NCBI GenBank assembly: GCA_019637615.1
Contig: JAHBVJ010000014.1
Span: forward strand, 1-64,000
Source of the DNA: Anaerolineae bacterium
Lineage (GTDB): Bacteria > Chloroflexota > Anaerolineae > Aggregatilineales > UBA2796
Reading direction: 5' to 3'
Length of the DNA stretch: 64,000 bases
Part shown: one piece after another, positions 50,470 to 59,500 of the stretch
How the letters are laid out: the number at the start of each line of letters is the position of its first letter
Numbering within the stretch: the stretch's first letter is position 1
Translations under genes and position numbers: made by a program
Notes under the pieces: generated by a model
What the model was told of the DNA's origin: nothing
What the model saw: only the letters and a program-made list of their open reading frames with translations
Database searches by the model: none

Positions 50470-51233
50470 GAACGCCATCCGGGGAACCATTCGTCAAGAT
50501 AGGGAAGTAGCTCGTGCAAGGTCTGAATTTGCGCGTCGGGCGAGACGAGCTTGGCGGTAGACGACCCCATCTGACGGACGAGACGCAGCACCGCCTTCAT
50601 CCCAACATTTTGCGCGCCCAAGACATCCGCTTCGGGGTTGTCGCCAACGAACACGACCTCGGACGATGCCACGTTCAACTGCTCCAGCGCGTGCTGGAAG
50701 ATGAGCGGATGCGGTTTGAGGTAGCCGACATCAACGGCGGAAATGCGGCAATCCGAAAAATAGCCCAAAATGCCCGCCGCTTCCAGCTCAATATCCCGCG
50801 ACCACATTGGTGTGGAGGCGTTGGTTACCAAGCCCAATTTGACGCCGTGCGAGACGAGGATGGGCAGCACTTCGGTGACATCGGGGAAAGGCAAGACGCC
50901 ATCCATCATGCCCCACCGATAGGCACGCAGCAGAGTCTCGTGATCGAAACTGCCCGCCGGAACACCGGCTTGTGCCAGCGCTTGCTCGATGGCGTCGGCG
51001 TATTTGGGCGCGCGCATGTTGATGGCGGCGTCGATCCACGATTGGCTGGCGAGCGTGCGGACGGCTTGAAAGAAGGTTTCAATATCCTGTACCGTGTGCC
51101 CACTGCCCGCGACATGTTCAAGTACGTAGGCGAGATGTTCACGCTCGTATTCGCCCCAGTCTTGGGAACGCTGGCTCCAATCCAGCAAGGTATCGTCCAT
51201 ATCGAAGAGAATGGCTTTCAGCATGGGTTTCAC
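50466..51233 (-). CDS. HAD-superfamily phosphatase
   Basis: A 255-residue phosphatase-like protein. Motif I is ILFDMDDTLLDW, motif II LVTNASTP (Thr), motif III lysine in VGYLKPHPLIF and motif IV FVGDNPEADVLGA. A C1-type helical cap lies between motifs I and II. The subfamily is similar to YjjG/PGPase-like enzymes; the substrate is not named. Translation runs into the shikimate-kinase-like gene (ATGA overlap). It lies downstream of a GT4 gene on the same strand with a 117-bp gap. Confidence 0.88.
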   Translation of the reverse strand: MKPMLKAILFDMDDTLLDWSQRSQDWGEYEREHLAYVLEHVAGSGHTVQDIETFFQAVRTLASQSWIDAAINMRAPKYADAIEQALAQAGVPAGSFDHETLLRAYRWGMMDGVLPFPDVTEVLPILVSHGVKLGLVTNASTPMWSRDIELEAAGILGYFSDCRISAVDVGYLKPHPLIFQHALEQLNVASSEVVFVGDNPEADVLGAQNVGMKAVLRLVRQMGSSTAKLVSPDAQIQTLHELLPYLDEWFPGWRS

Positions 51234-51350
51234 GATCGCAGTATTTGTCTTTCGTTTGTTTTCAATTTAACGCAGGTTAACACTTAACGCTTATTGTTGC
51301 ACTGTTTCGGGACGATATGCAAGCGTCTCTCCCCGATCCTGTGCAAAGCG

Positions 51351-52523
51351 TTATGAAGATATGATATATTTTCGGCGCGGTTGCACTAACCCCGTCACGA
51401 TCTCGCTGATGGCGGCGGCATAACGCGCCGCGCTGAAGTGTTCTACCACATGCTCCCGCCCTTGGCTACCTAGTTTATCACGTAACTGAGGATTGTTCAG
51501 CAAGAGGAGGACGCGCTCGGCAATGGCGCTGCTATCACGCGGGGGGACGAGGTAACCCGTCACGCCGTCGATGATGGTTTCGGAGGGGCCACCGACACGG
51601 GTGCTGACGATGGGACGCGCCATCGCCATGCTTTCCAGCGCGACCATGCTCAAGGACTCGAACCACGAACTACACACCATGACATCGGCGGCGGCGATGA
51701 CTTCGCGCGAGTCTTCCCAGAAGCCGAGGAAGGTGACGCGATCCCGCAGCAGCGGATCGTTTTTCGCCATGTCCAAGATGGTTTGTTTATACGTTTCATC
51801 CTTGGTCACGGAGAAGACGTTTTCGCCCGCGATGGCGAAACGCGCGTTGGGGATTTTTTCCAGCACCAGCCGCGCCATCTCCAAGAAATATTCGTGACCT
51901 TTGACATTCTGGAAGCGGGCGATCATGGCGACCAAGGGCGTGGTGGCGTCGATCCCGATTTTTTCGCGCACATTGGAACCATCAATATCGGGCGTGTGAC
52001 GATCCGTGTCCACGCCGGGGATGAGGACTTCCATGTTGTCGGGGAGCATCTTGGGCGGATAGCCGAGCAGACGCTCTTTGACGGCGCTGGTGATGGCGAT
52101 GATCTTGGTGATCTGGTTGGTGAAGAAGTCATGCTGCCATGAGTACATCGGAAACCACCAACCCATCGCGTTCCAGATGACCGGAATTTGCAGCGAACGC
52201 GCCGCCGGTACGATGAAAGGCAGCGAATGATAGTCGGTGAGCACGGCTTGAATCGACTGCGCCCGCAAAAATTGGCGGAGCTTGCCGACGATGGGAAAGT
52301 GCTCCCAGATTTGCGGGACGAAGACGGTGGTCGTGCCGCGATAGGGCATGACATGCGTGTGGACGCCGAGTTGAGCGGCGGCATCGGGAAAAGTGCCGCT
52401 GCGAGGCGTCAGTAGATAGGGCACGAACTTCGATTTATCCAAGGCACGCATCAGGTTCAGTTGCAGGCTTTCCCCGCCGCCGATGCCCGTATAGGTTGTG
52501 ATAGAGAGGAGATTGATGGTCAC
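51351..52523 (-). CDS. GT4 family glycosyltransferase
   Basis: A glycosyltransferase of about 390 residues that would transfer a sugar from a nucleotide-sugar donor. The Gly-rich acceptor loop is TYTGIGGGESLQLNLMRAL; the donor site includes ARFQNVKGHEYFLEMARLVL and the conserved E-x7-E region MVCSSWFESLSMVALESMAMARPIV. A GTG at 52523 places the start at the family N-terminus (VTINLLSITTYTG); a longer frame from GTG 52637 would add 38 residues with no family match. The acceptor is unknown, probably a cell-surface glycan. The likely promoter lies in the gap shared with the gene at 52739. Confidence 0.88.
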   Translation of the reverse strand: MTINLLSITTYTGIGGGESLQLNLMRALDKSKFVPYLLTPRSGTFPDAAAQLGVHTHVMPYRGTTTVFVPQIWEHFPIVGKLRQFLRAQSIQAVLTDYHSLPFIVPAARSLQIPVIWNAMGWWFPMYSWQHDFFTNQITKIIAITSAVKERLLGYPPKMLPDNMEVLIPGVDTDRHTPDIDGSNVREKIGIDATTPLVAMIARFQNVKGHEYFLEMARLVLEKIPNARFAIAGENVFSVTKDETYKQTILDMAKNDPLLRDRVTFLGFWEDSREVIAAADVMVCSSWFESLSMVALESMAMARPIVSTRVGGPSETIIDGVTGYLVPPRDSSAIAERVLLLLNNPQLRDKLGSQGREHVVEHFSAARYAAAISEIVTGLVQPRRKYIISS

Positions 52524-52738
52524 AGAAATTAGGCTCGATTGATCCGCTTTACACAATTCAGCATGACGATTGTCCCTTATTCGCGGTAAGAATGTCAGAG
52601 AGCGTTGTTCAATCGTAGGAACGGCGTCTATGATCACGGGCGTATTAAAGTGGTAATAATCTTGGCGAAGCGCCTTGGTCTCGATTACACTGGTGCCATT
52701 TGGAACAACTTTACACTAACCATCATCGATATACACTA

Positions 52739-53533
52739 ATGCTTAATAGAATGGCATCTACATCCACTAGATGGCGATGGATAACCATCGGCTTGGTGAG
52801 CTGCATTCTCGTGCTGGTCGTCTTGAACGGCGTCTTGATGCTGTTACGCGCAAGTCCAGAGGCCGAAATCGCGGCGGTGCCGGGGCGGTTGTTGTACACC
52901 ACCACGTTTGAAGATGCGCAGCGTGCCGATTGGCAATTGGGCGACAATCCGCAACAGGCCGTGATCGAGCAGGGTGAACTGCGCCTGAGCGTCGATGCGG
53001 AGAGTTCGCCGTATTTCGTGGTCCTGTCGCGTACGTTGTCGGATATGGATGTGCGCATCAACGTAAAATGGCTGGCTGCCCCTGACGTGCGCGGGCAAAT
53101 CGGCATACGTTTCCGCGAGGATACTGACACCAGCGACGCAGGCTATTACGAATTTAAGCTGGATAATCGCGGCGCATACCGTGTCGAGATCGTGCGCAGC
53201 GGACATATGCCCGAAGTCTTGAGCGATTGGCAGATCACGCCGTTCGCCCTGAACGGCAAAGAGCAGATCAATCAGGTGCGGATCGTGGCGAAGGCGTTTG
53301 TATTCTCGTTTTATGTGAACGATCAAGCACTGCCGCTGTGCCTGAAAGGGCAGGAAGCCGCGCCGAAATGGACGAGCATCGACAGCGGGACGTGCAAAAC
53401 CGATGGGCAGCGCGTCCGCACTGAACTGGTCGAGCAGACCATGAACAGCGGCGTTATGAGCATCGGGGTGTACAGCGACGCGGGCACATTCAGCACGGCG
53501 TTCGACAACTTGTTGATCTATGGGCCACGCTAA
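52739..53533 (+). CDS. Membrane-anchored lectin-like (concanavalin fold) protein
   Basis: A 264-residue protein with one N-terminal helix (WITIGLVSCILVLVVLNGVLMLL), then an extracytoplasmic domain with the pattern of the ConA-like/DUF1080 fold: LLYTTTFEDAQRADWQLG, QGELRLSVDAESSPYFV, DVRINVKWLAAPDVRGQIGIRF, YYEFKLDNRGAYRVEI and FDNLLIYGPR. It may bind glycans or polymers at the surface. No catalytic site is evident. The ATG at 52739 begins a short N-terminus before the helix. It is followed by a VanZ gene two bases downstream, and the pair is probably one transcript. Confidence 0.72.
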   Translation: MLNRMASTSTRWRWITIGLVSCILVLVVLNGVLMLLRASPEAEIAAVPGRLLYTTTFEDAQRADWQLGDNPQQAVIEQGELRLSVDAESSPYFVVLSRTLSDMDVRINVKWLAAPDVRGQIGIRFREDTDTSDAGYYEFKLDNRGAYRVEIVRSGHMPEVLSDWQITPFALNGKEQINQVRIVAKAFVFSFYVNDQALPLCLKGQEAAPKWTSIDSGTCKTDGQRVRTELVEQTMNSGVMSIGVYSDAGTFSTAFDNLLIYGPR

Positions 53534-53535
53534 GG

Positions 53536-53955
53536 ATGCATTATCGTTATCACGTTTTACTCGTCATCGTTACGCTGGCGGCTTGTGTCCTCCTGATTTC
53601 CCCCGGTAATACGTGGTGGGTGTCGGACTCCTCAAATCTGCTCGGTGGTACCGATGAAACGGACACACGGGGACATATCGCGCTGTTCGCCGTACTGACG
53701 CTGGCGTGGGCATGGACACTGCGGCATCGGTGGGCGAAGCCGTGGACGAGCTACCTCGTGGTCGGGGCGAGCGGCATCGCACTGGGCGCGATCACCGAGG
53801 TGGCGCAGCATTTTATCCCAGAACGTGGATCGAATTTGACCGATTTTGGCGCGGACGTGCTCGGTACGCTGATAGGCGTGGTGCTGGCGGCGCTGTTCAT
53901 ACGCTGGCTAGAAAGAAAAAAGACGCCCGCCAAACAGCCCGTCGAATCATCGTGA
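53536..53955 (+). CDS. VanZ family membrane protein
   Basis: A 139-residue protein with four helices, of the VanZ family, named after a teicoplanin-resistance protein but mostly of unknown role. The diagnostic segment is ITEVAQHFIPERGSNLTDFG (E...Q..IP.R..s..D..a), followed by a helix with GTLIGVVLAALF and a basic tail. A start at 53536 directly follows the stop of the lectin-like gene. Confidence 0.88.
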   Translation: MHYRYHVLLVIVTLAACVLLISPGNTWWVSDSSNLLGGTDETDTRGHIALFAVLTLAWAWTLRHRWAKPWTSYLVVGASGIALGAITEVAQHFIPERGSNLTDFGADVLGTLIGVVLAALFIRWLERKKTPAKQPVESS

Positions 53956-53987
53956 AGGGTTGATCAACGGGCGTAGCTAAGGCACGT

Positions 53988-54539
53988 TCAGCACGAGGGG
54001 CAGTCGGGTAAGAGAACGGTGGCGCGGACGGCGTCGGTTGGAACGTCTGCCTTGTGGAGTTCTTCCGCGATCCCGCGTGCCCAACCGCGAATGTCATCCC
54101 AATCGCGGTAATCTCCTGTAGAAATCCGCATGGCGCTTACAAGCATTCGCTCCATTAAGCCTAAATCCGCCAGATCGAGTTTGCCTACAAAAAGATGATG
54201 ATCGCGCGGTTTGATCTCGCCTAGCGGCAACGTCGGCTTCGGACGATCTGCTTGCGGGCGCGTCGTATCTGCGTTGAGTGGCCCGCTGCTGAACAGCCAA
54301 ACCGGAATTTGCAGGAGTTCTTTCTGAAAAACTTTGGTAAAGCGCATCGCCTTCGTAAGCCAATTCCCACCATAAATGGCACTACCAAGGATGACCGCTC
54401 CGTAGCCATCTAATTCAGTTACATATTCGACATCGAGCAGATCGGCGGTATGGTTGTGCGCTCGCAGTTCGGTCGTAATTGCTTCGGCAATCTCGCGCGT
54501 GCTGCCATGCTTACTAGCTACGATGATAGCGACTTTCAC
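53988..54539 (-). CDS. Flavodoxin-domain protein, protoporphyrinogen oxidase (HemG)-like
   Basis: A 183-residue protein. The N-terminal VAIIVASKHGSTREIAEAI contains the FMN phosphate-binding loop and AVILGSAIYGGNWL an aromatic FMN-stacking site, typical of Flavodoxin_5/HemG proteins that oxidise protoporphyrinogen IX with menaquinone. VWLFSSGPL and RDHHLFVGKLD also fit. Without haem genes nearby, a generic flavodoxin-like role remains possible. It is convergent with VanZ. Confidence 0.85.
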   Translation of the reverse strand: MKVAIIVASKHGSTREIAEAITTELRAHNHTADLLDVEYVTELDGYGAVILGSAIYGGNWLTKAMRFTKVFQKELLQIPVWLFSSGPLNADTTRPQADRPKPTLPLGEIKPRDHHLFVGKLDLADLGLMERMLVSAMRISTGDYRDWDDIRGWARGIAEELHKADVPTDAVRATVLLPDCPSC

Positions 54540-54778
54540 AATGCTTCTTCCCTAATTTAGTTAACAACTCTTTAATCATAAATAGCGTGTGTAATGGTAT
54601 TCAGTTGTAAAGATCATGGAATAATAGCGATGAATATCACTAACTAAGGTGGATGGCGCGATTCTCGTGTTAGCGGGACTGCACACGGCGTAGGAGAGGA
54701 ACGAGGGCAGTGCGTTGCTCCAGCCGCAGTCCACATGCTCCTCCGGATGGAGAGGCCGTGCGGACTGCATTGACTACA
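54540..54778. other. Intergenic region with an inverted repeat
   Basis: No gene is supported here. GCAGTCC (54726-54732) and GGACTGC (54762-54768) are a perfect 7-bp inverted pair that ends 11 bp past the stop of the DUF2334 gene; it may mark the end of that transcript but no T-run follows on the minus strand. Confidence 0.4.
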
Positions 54779-55588
54779 TTACAGCGCGACGGTTTGCCCA
54801 TCGCTGAAGGTGGTGAACGTCCGATCCTGTGCTAAGAATGCGTCGAGGAAGTCGTTCCAGCGGCGTACCATGTGCTCGTTCTGACCGTCCCAATCGCGGT
54901 TGAACATCCAATAGTGGTTGCAGATCACAAAGGTTTCGTGGTCTAGTGCCTTGATCGCACGCTGGAAGCCTTCCTCGATGTCAGTTTTCCAGTCGAAGAA
55001 GTACTCGCCAACCGTGAACAGTTTGCGCCCGTTGGGGAGCTGGCGACCTTCGTAGTTCTCGACATGCGCCAGCGCGGGGATGTTCTTCAGGTTATAGGCC
55101 GCGATACAGACATCCAAGCCCATATCCAGCACCATTTGCAGCGCTAGTGGTGAGATGGCGTCATAAGGCGCGATGAATGAGCGGATCGGAATGTCCGGAA
55201 AGGCGGCTTTGTGCAGCGCCATGCCGTCGTTGAGCTTGCGGCGCAGCACTGCTTCGTCCTCGATGTTGAATTCTTGATAATCGTGGCAGTAGCCGTGCAG
55301 CATGATCTCGGCTAACCCCTGCTTCGCCAAGCTGGTCAGGAACTTGACGAGTTCGGGATTCTCGGTGATCGGCAGCAGCCGATCTTGCCCGCGATAGGTA
55401 GGCGGCACGTTGGGGTCAAACTTCACGTCAGGACGATTGAGCGCGATATTGGCACGATGCGCCGGAATCACGGAAAAGCAGACCGGAATATTCCGCGCCC
55501 AGACCCGCTCGTAGATGGCTTCGAGCAGGGCGGGCGTGGTGAAAAAACTGGTATCGTCGTCGCGGATAATGGCTTGCATTGTCCTCAT
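54779..55588 (-). CDS. DUF2334 polysaccharide-deacetylase-like protein
   Basis: A 269-residue protein with a distorted NodB/TIM-barrel fold. The metal-binding Asp run is IIRDDDTSFF at residues 7-16, the His motif is HGYCHDYQEF, and PYDAISPLALQMVLDMG is the following family block. It may deacetylate a cell-surface glycan or a sugar. It has no signal peptide, so cytoplasmic action is likely. It lies 18 bp downstream of the VOC gene and is co-directional. Confidence 0.85.
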   Translation of the reverse strand: MRTMQAIIRDDDTSFFTTPALLEAIYERVWARNIPVCFSVIPAHRANIALNRPDVKFDPNVPPTYRGQDRLLPITENPELVKFLTSLAKQGLAEIMLHGYCHDYQEFNIEDEAVLRRKLNDGMALHKAAFPDIPIRSFIAPYDAISPLALQMVLDMGLDVCIAAYNLKNIPALAHVENYEGRQLPNGRKLFTVGEYFFDWKTDIEEGFQRAIKALDHETFVICNHYWMFNRDWDGQNEHMVRRWNDFLDAFLAQDRTFTTFSDGQTVAL

Positions 55589-55606
55589 CTCAGCGTAAGG
55601 TAATTG

Positions 55607-56485
55607 TTACGAACCAGCCGTTAAGATTACCGCATTCTGAGACGGATCGCGCACGAGATAACCTTGCGTATGCTGTTCGATGGGAAGGTTGGCGGCCTGT
55701 ATCCGCGCCAGTACTTTGTCTAGCTCGGCCTGTGAGCGCAGATTGACCACGAACTCGCGCAGCCCGACGGCATCGGCAGGTGCGGCGGGCGCGTTGGCGG
55801 ATTCCCAGATGTTCATGCCGAGGTGGTGATGATAACCACCCGCCGAGAGGAACAGCGCCGACCCCATCGAGGCCATCACATCGAAGCCCAACACGCCCAC
55901 GTAGAAGGCTTTGGCGTCCGAAATGCTGGCGACTTTGAGATGCATGTGTCCGAGCACGGTGTCCGGCGCTAACCCCGCCCATGCGCCCGACGCGTTTTTC
56001 AGTTCGGCAAGGACGCCGTCGATGTCAAGCTGTTCGGTGCCCATCACGAAGCGCCCGTTTTTATCGTACCAATCGGTGCGCGGGCGATCACGGTAGATTT
56101 CGATCCCGTTGCCATCGGGATCGTTCAAGTAAATGGCCTCACTGACGAGGTGATCGGCAAAGCCACCGAGCGGCGTGCGCGTTTCGATCAGACGGCGAAG
56201 CACCTGCGCCAGTTCCAGCCGCGAAGGCACGAGGATTGCGAAATGATACAGCCCCGTCCAGCGCTGCAAGGGTTTAGCGTTCGGCTGCTCGGTCAACACC
56301 AGCAGATCAACGCCACCCGCGCCAAGATAGGCGGTGGAGCCAGCGCGACGATGGACTTTGAAGCCGAGCGACGTCTGATAGTAGCTCAACGAGCGTTCCA
56401 GATCAGACACGGCGATATGGACAGCCCCTAACATCAGGTCGTCAGGCAGCAGATGAGTAGTGGTAACGGCACTCGCGACGCGCAT
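55607..56485 (-). CDS. VOC family (CatE-like) extradiol dioxygenase or isomerase
   Basis: A 292-residue protein made of two glyoxalase modules. Module 1 begins LGAVHIAVSDLERSLSYYQT; module 2 begins LGHMHLKVASISDAKAFYVG. Candidate metal ligands are His in VHIAV, His in LYHFAIL and Glu in GNGIEIYRDRP. The layout matches Bacillus CatE-type catechol 2,3-dioxygenases, but VOC proteins have many activities. The ATG at 56485 has GGGAGG just upstream; 56497 is a longer alternative. A degenerate heptamer tract lies about 25 bp upstream. Confidence 0.85.
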   Translation of the reverse strand: MRVASAVTTTHLLPDDLMLGAVHIAVSDLERSLSYYQTSLGFKVHRRAGSTAYLGAGGVDLLVLTEQPNAKPLQRWTGLYHFAILVPSRLELAQVLRRLIETRTPLGGFADHLVSEAIYLNDPDGNGIEIYRDRPRTDWYDKNGRFVMGTEQLDIDGVLAELKNASGAWAGLAPDTVLGHMHLKVASISDAKAFYVGVLGFDVMASMGSALFLSAGGYHHHLGMNIWESANAPAAPADAVGLREFVVNLRSQAELDKVLARIQAANLPIEQHTQGYLVRDPSQNAVILTAGS

Positions 56486-56509
56486 ACGTCCTCCCAAAAG
56501 ATAATGCGA

Positions 56510-56537
56510 CGTGCTTAGTCCTTAGGGCCAAGCACAT
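56510..56537. repeat. Degenerate heptamer repeat, about four units
   Basis: Units CGTGCTT, AGTCCTT, AGGGCCA and AGCACAT run just upstream of the VOC start in the same orientation as the tracts at 19757 and 38282. The last two units are poor matches. Confidence 0.5.
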
Positions 56538-56588
56538 ACAAGTTCGATCTACCTCTGCCACGGCGAGATTCCGTTTAGCGTCGGAATT

Positions 56589-59500
56589 CTACTTGGCGAA
56601 TTTCGGGCACGTCGCAGATGTATCCTTGATGTCGAATTGAGTCCGCTGTTCGTCGGTGAAATCGGTCAACACTTTATCGCACAACGAGGCGATCAAGTCG
56701 TTGTAGTCCACTTGCCAGAGGCGGGCGGTGGTATCGTTGCTGCCAGTGAGCAAGAATTTGCCGTCCGGCGAGAAGTCCACGCTGCGGACTGGCCCCAGAT
56801 GCCCCGTGATGGTGCGGATTTCTTTGCCCGTCGCTACGTCCCACAGTCCGGCACCATTGTGGTAATTGCCCGTCGCCAGCAGTTTGCCATCCGGCGAGAA
56901 GGCCACCCAAGGTTGTTCGACATGTCCGGTTAAGGTGTATACCTCTTTAGTCGTGGCTACGTCCCAGATTCTTACGGTGCCATCTTCGCTGCCCGTCGCC
57001 AGCAGCTTGCCATCGGGCGAGAACGAGGCGCTGAAGACCGCACCGGTGTGCCCCGCGAAGACAGCGATCTGCTTGGCTGTCGCGGCATCCCACAGCCGTG
57101 CGAGACTGTCGTCGCTGCCCGTGACGAAGGTTTTGCCATCCGGCGAGAAGACTGCCGCCGTCGCGCCGATTGGCTTATCGGCGGTGCCAAGTTTGAAGGT
57201 GCGCATATTGATGTAGGCTTTGGCATCCCAGAGCGTGATGGTTCCATCTTTGTTGCTGGTCAGGATCAACTTGCCATCGGGGGAGAAGGCGACTTGCCCC
57301 GTCCAGTCGGCTTTGCCTGTCGAGGGGATGATGTCGCCGGTGACGAACTTGTGCAGCCCTTCGCCCGTCGCCACGTCGATCAGCCATGCGAGGCCGTCAT
57401 CACCGCCTGTCAGCGCATATTTGCTATCGGGCGAAAAGGTCAGGCTGACGATATTGCCGGACGACTCTTGATGACGGGTGAAATTGAACTTGACCTCGCC
57501 CGTCTGCGCGTCCCACAACTTGACGGTCTGGTCTTCGCCGCCCGTCATGACCCATTTGCCATCGGGCGAGTAGACCGCCGCCAGAATCGCGGCTTGATGG
57601 CCTTCGAAGTGACCGGGCTTCGGCCCCGTATGCACTTCCCACAGGCGCGCGGAGTGATCACTGCTGCCCGTCAGGAGCTGCGTCCCGTCCGGCGACCATG
57701 CTACGCTGTTGACGCCCTGTGTGTGGTTCGCCATAAGCTGCACTTGCTTGCCCGTCGCGAGGCTCCAGACGCGTGCGGTTTTGTCCTCGCTGCCGGAAAT
57801 GACGAACTTGCCGTCGGGCGAGAACTGCGCCGAATACACCTTGTCATCGTGACCAATGAAGGGCAGACCGACCTGCATTCCTGTGTGAATATCCCACACG
57901 CGCACGCTCTTATCGTCGCTGGCGGTCACGATCTGGCTACCATCCGGCGAGAATCGCACGCTCTCCACGAAGGCGGTATGCCCGACAAGATCGAGGAACT
58001 TGCCGTTCAGTTCGAGCGGTTCGCCCGTCGCCACGTCCCACAGGCGGACGGTTTTGTCGCCGCTGCCCGTCGCCAGAATCTTAGAGTCGGGCGAGAATGC
58101 CACGCTGAGGATGAAGTCTTTGTGGCGGGTGGCTTCGTCGGCACCGAATTGATGCACAAGTTTGCCCGTGTCGGCATCCCACATCCACGCCGTCCAGTCG
58201 CCCGTACCCGCCACGACATAACGGCCATCGGGTGAGTAGTTAACACTGCGCACGCGCTTTTCCGTGCCCGTGAAGGTGCGGATCGGCTTGCCCGTGGCGA
58301 CATCCCACAGGATGCAGGTCTTATCAAAGCTGCCCGTGACCAGTTTGCTGCCATCGGACGAGAAGGCAAGGCCGACAATAGCGTCGGTGTGACCTTCGAA
58401 GGTTTGCATCAGCTTGCCCGTGCTGCGCTCCCAGAGCAAGACTTTGCCATCGCGCCCGCCGGAAGCCACATATTGACCATCGGGCGAGAAAACGACGCCG
58501 TTGATGGCATCGGCTGCACCCGCATAGAGCGTGGTGGCGTAGTAGAAATCCGCCGCCAACCGCAGCGCGTCGTCACCCTGTGCGGTGTACAGCTTGTTGA
58601 GCGATTTCACCGCTAATAGGGCTGCCGTTTCCACATTGCGGTCACTTTGCAGCAGGTTGGTGGCGAGGCTGGCGTAGCGCAAGCCATCCGAGCGCGTCAG
58701 GTTGGTGAGCGCGTCGGTGCGGGCGGTCTCGGCCTGCTGGCGCTGATCTTCGGCTTGGCTTTGCGCCACGATGGCGATTTCACGCGCGCGGATCGCGACG
58801 ACCAGCAGCCCAACGCCCACCGCCAAGGCTAAGGCCATCACCCACACCAAGGCACGTAAGCGGCGTGCCGATAATTTCTGAGCGCGGGCGGCGGCTTCGG
58901 CGGAGTCGGCGGCTTTGCGGGCGGACTCGGCGGTTTGACGCGCCAAATCGAGTTCGCGGGCGCTGCGTTCCTTCTCAGCGGCTTCTAAGCGGTCACGTTC
59001 GGCAAGGCTGGCCTCTAAATAGTCGCGCTCCTCGCTGTTGAGCACGACTGCCGATTCGGTTTTCAGGTTCTCGAACTGTGTCAAGCGTGCGCCGACGGTC
59101 AGGAAGCTGCGATCGCGCTTGGCATTGATCCATTCGGTGGCGGACTGTTGCAAGCGGCGCTGCGTGCGGAGGTCTTCGCGGCTGGTGTTCAGCCATTCGC
59201 GCAAGCGTCCCCATGTGCGGATCAGGGCCTCGTGCGCGACTTCGACAGTCTGATCGCGCGTGGTCGGATCGCGGTCAAAGGTGAGGAGGCGATACTTGCT
59301 GAACTCATCGAGTACGGTGTCCTGCGCGGCGTTGTCGTGCCCCAACGAACTCAATTCGCCGCGCTGGACGCGCCGACGGGTGTCCTCGGTGCCTTCACCG
59401 AGTGTGACGAGGCGCAAGAACAACTGCTGGCAGGCGGCTTGGCCTGCTTCATCAAGCCCTTTGTAGAGTTCTTCGGCACGGCGTGCCAACGCGCCCAGCA

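Noticed and set aside
57048..58235. 395-codon open frame antisense to the WD40 region
   Set aside because: Its repetitive composition simply reflects the reverse complement of the WD40 repeats; no start signals or domain.
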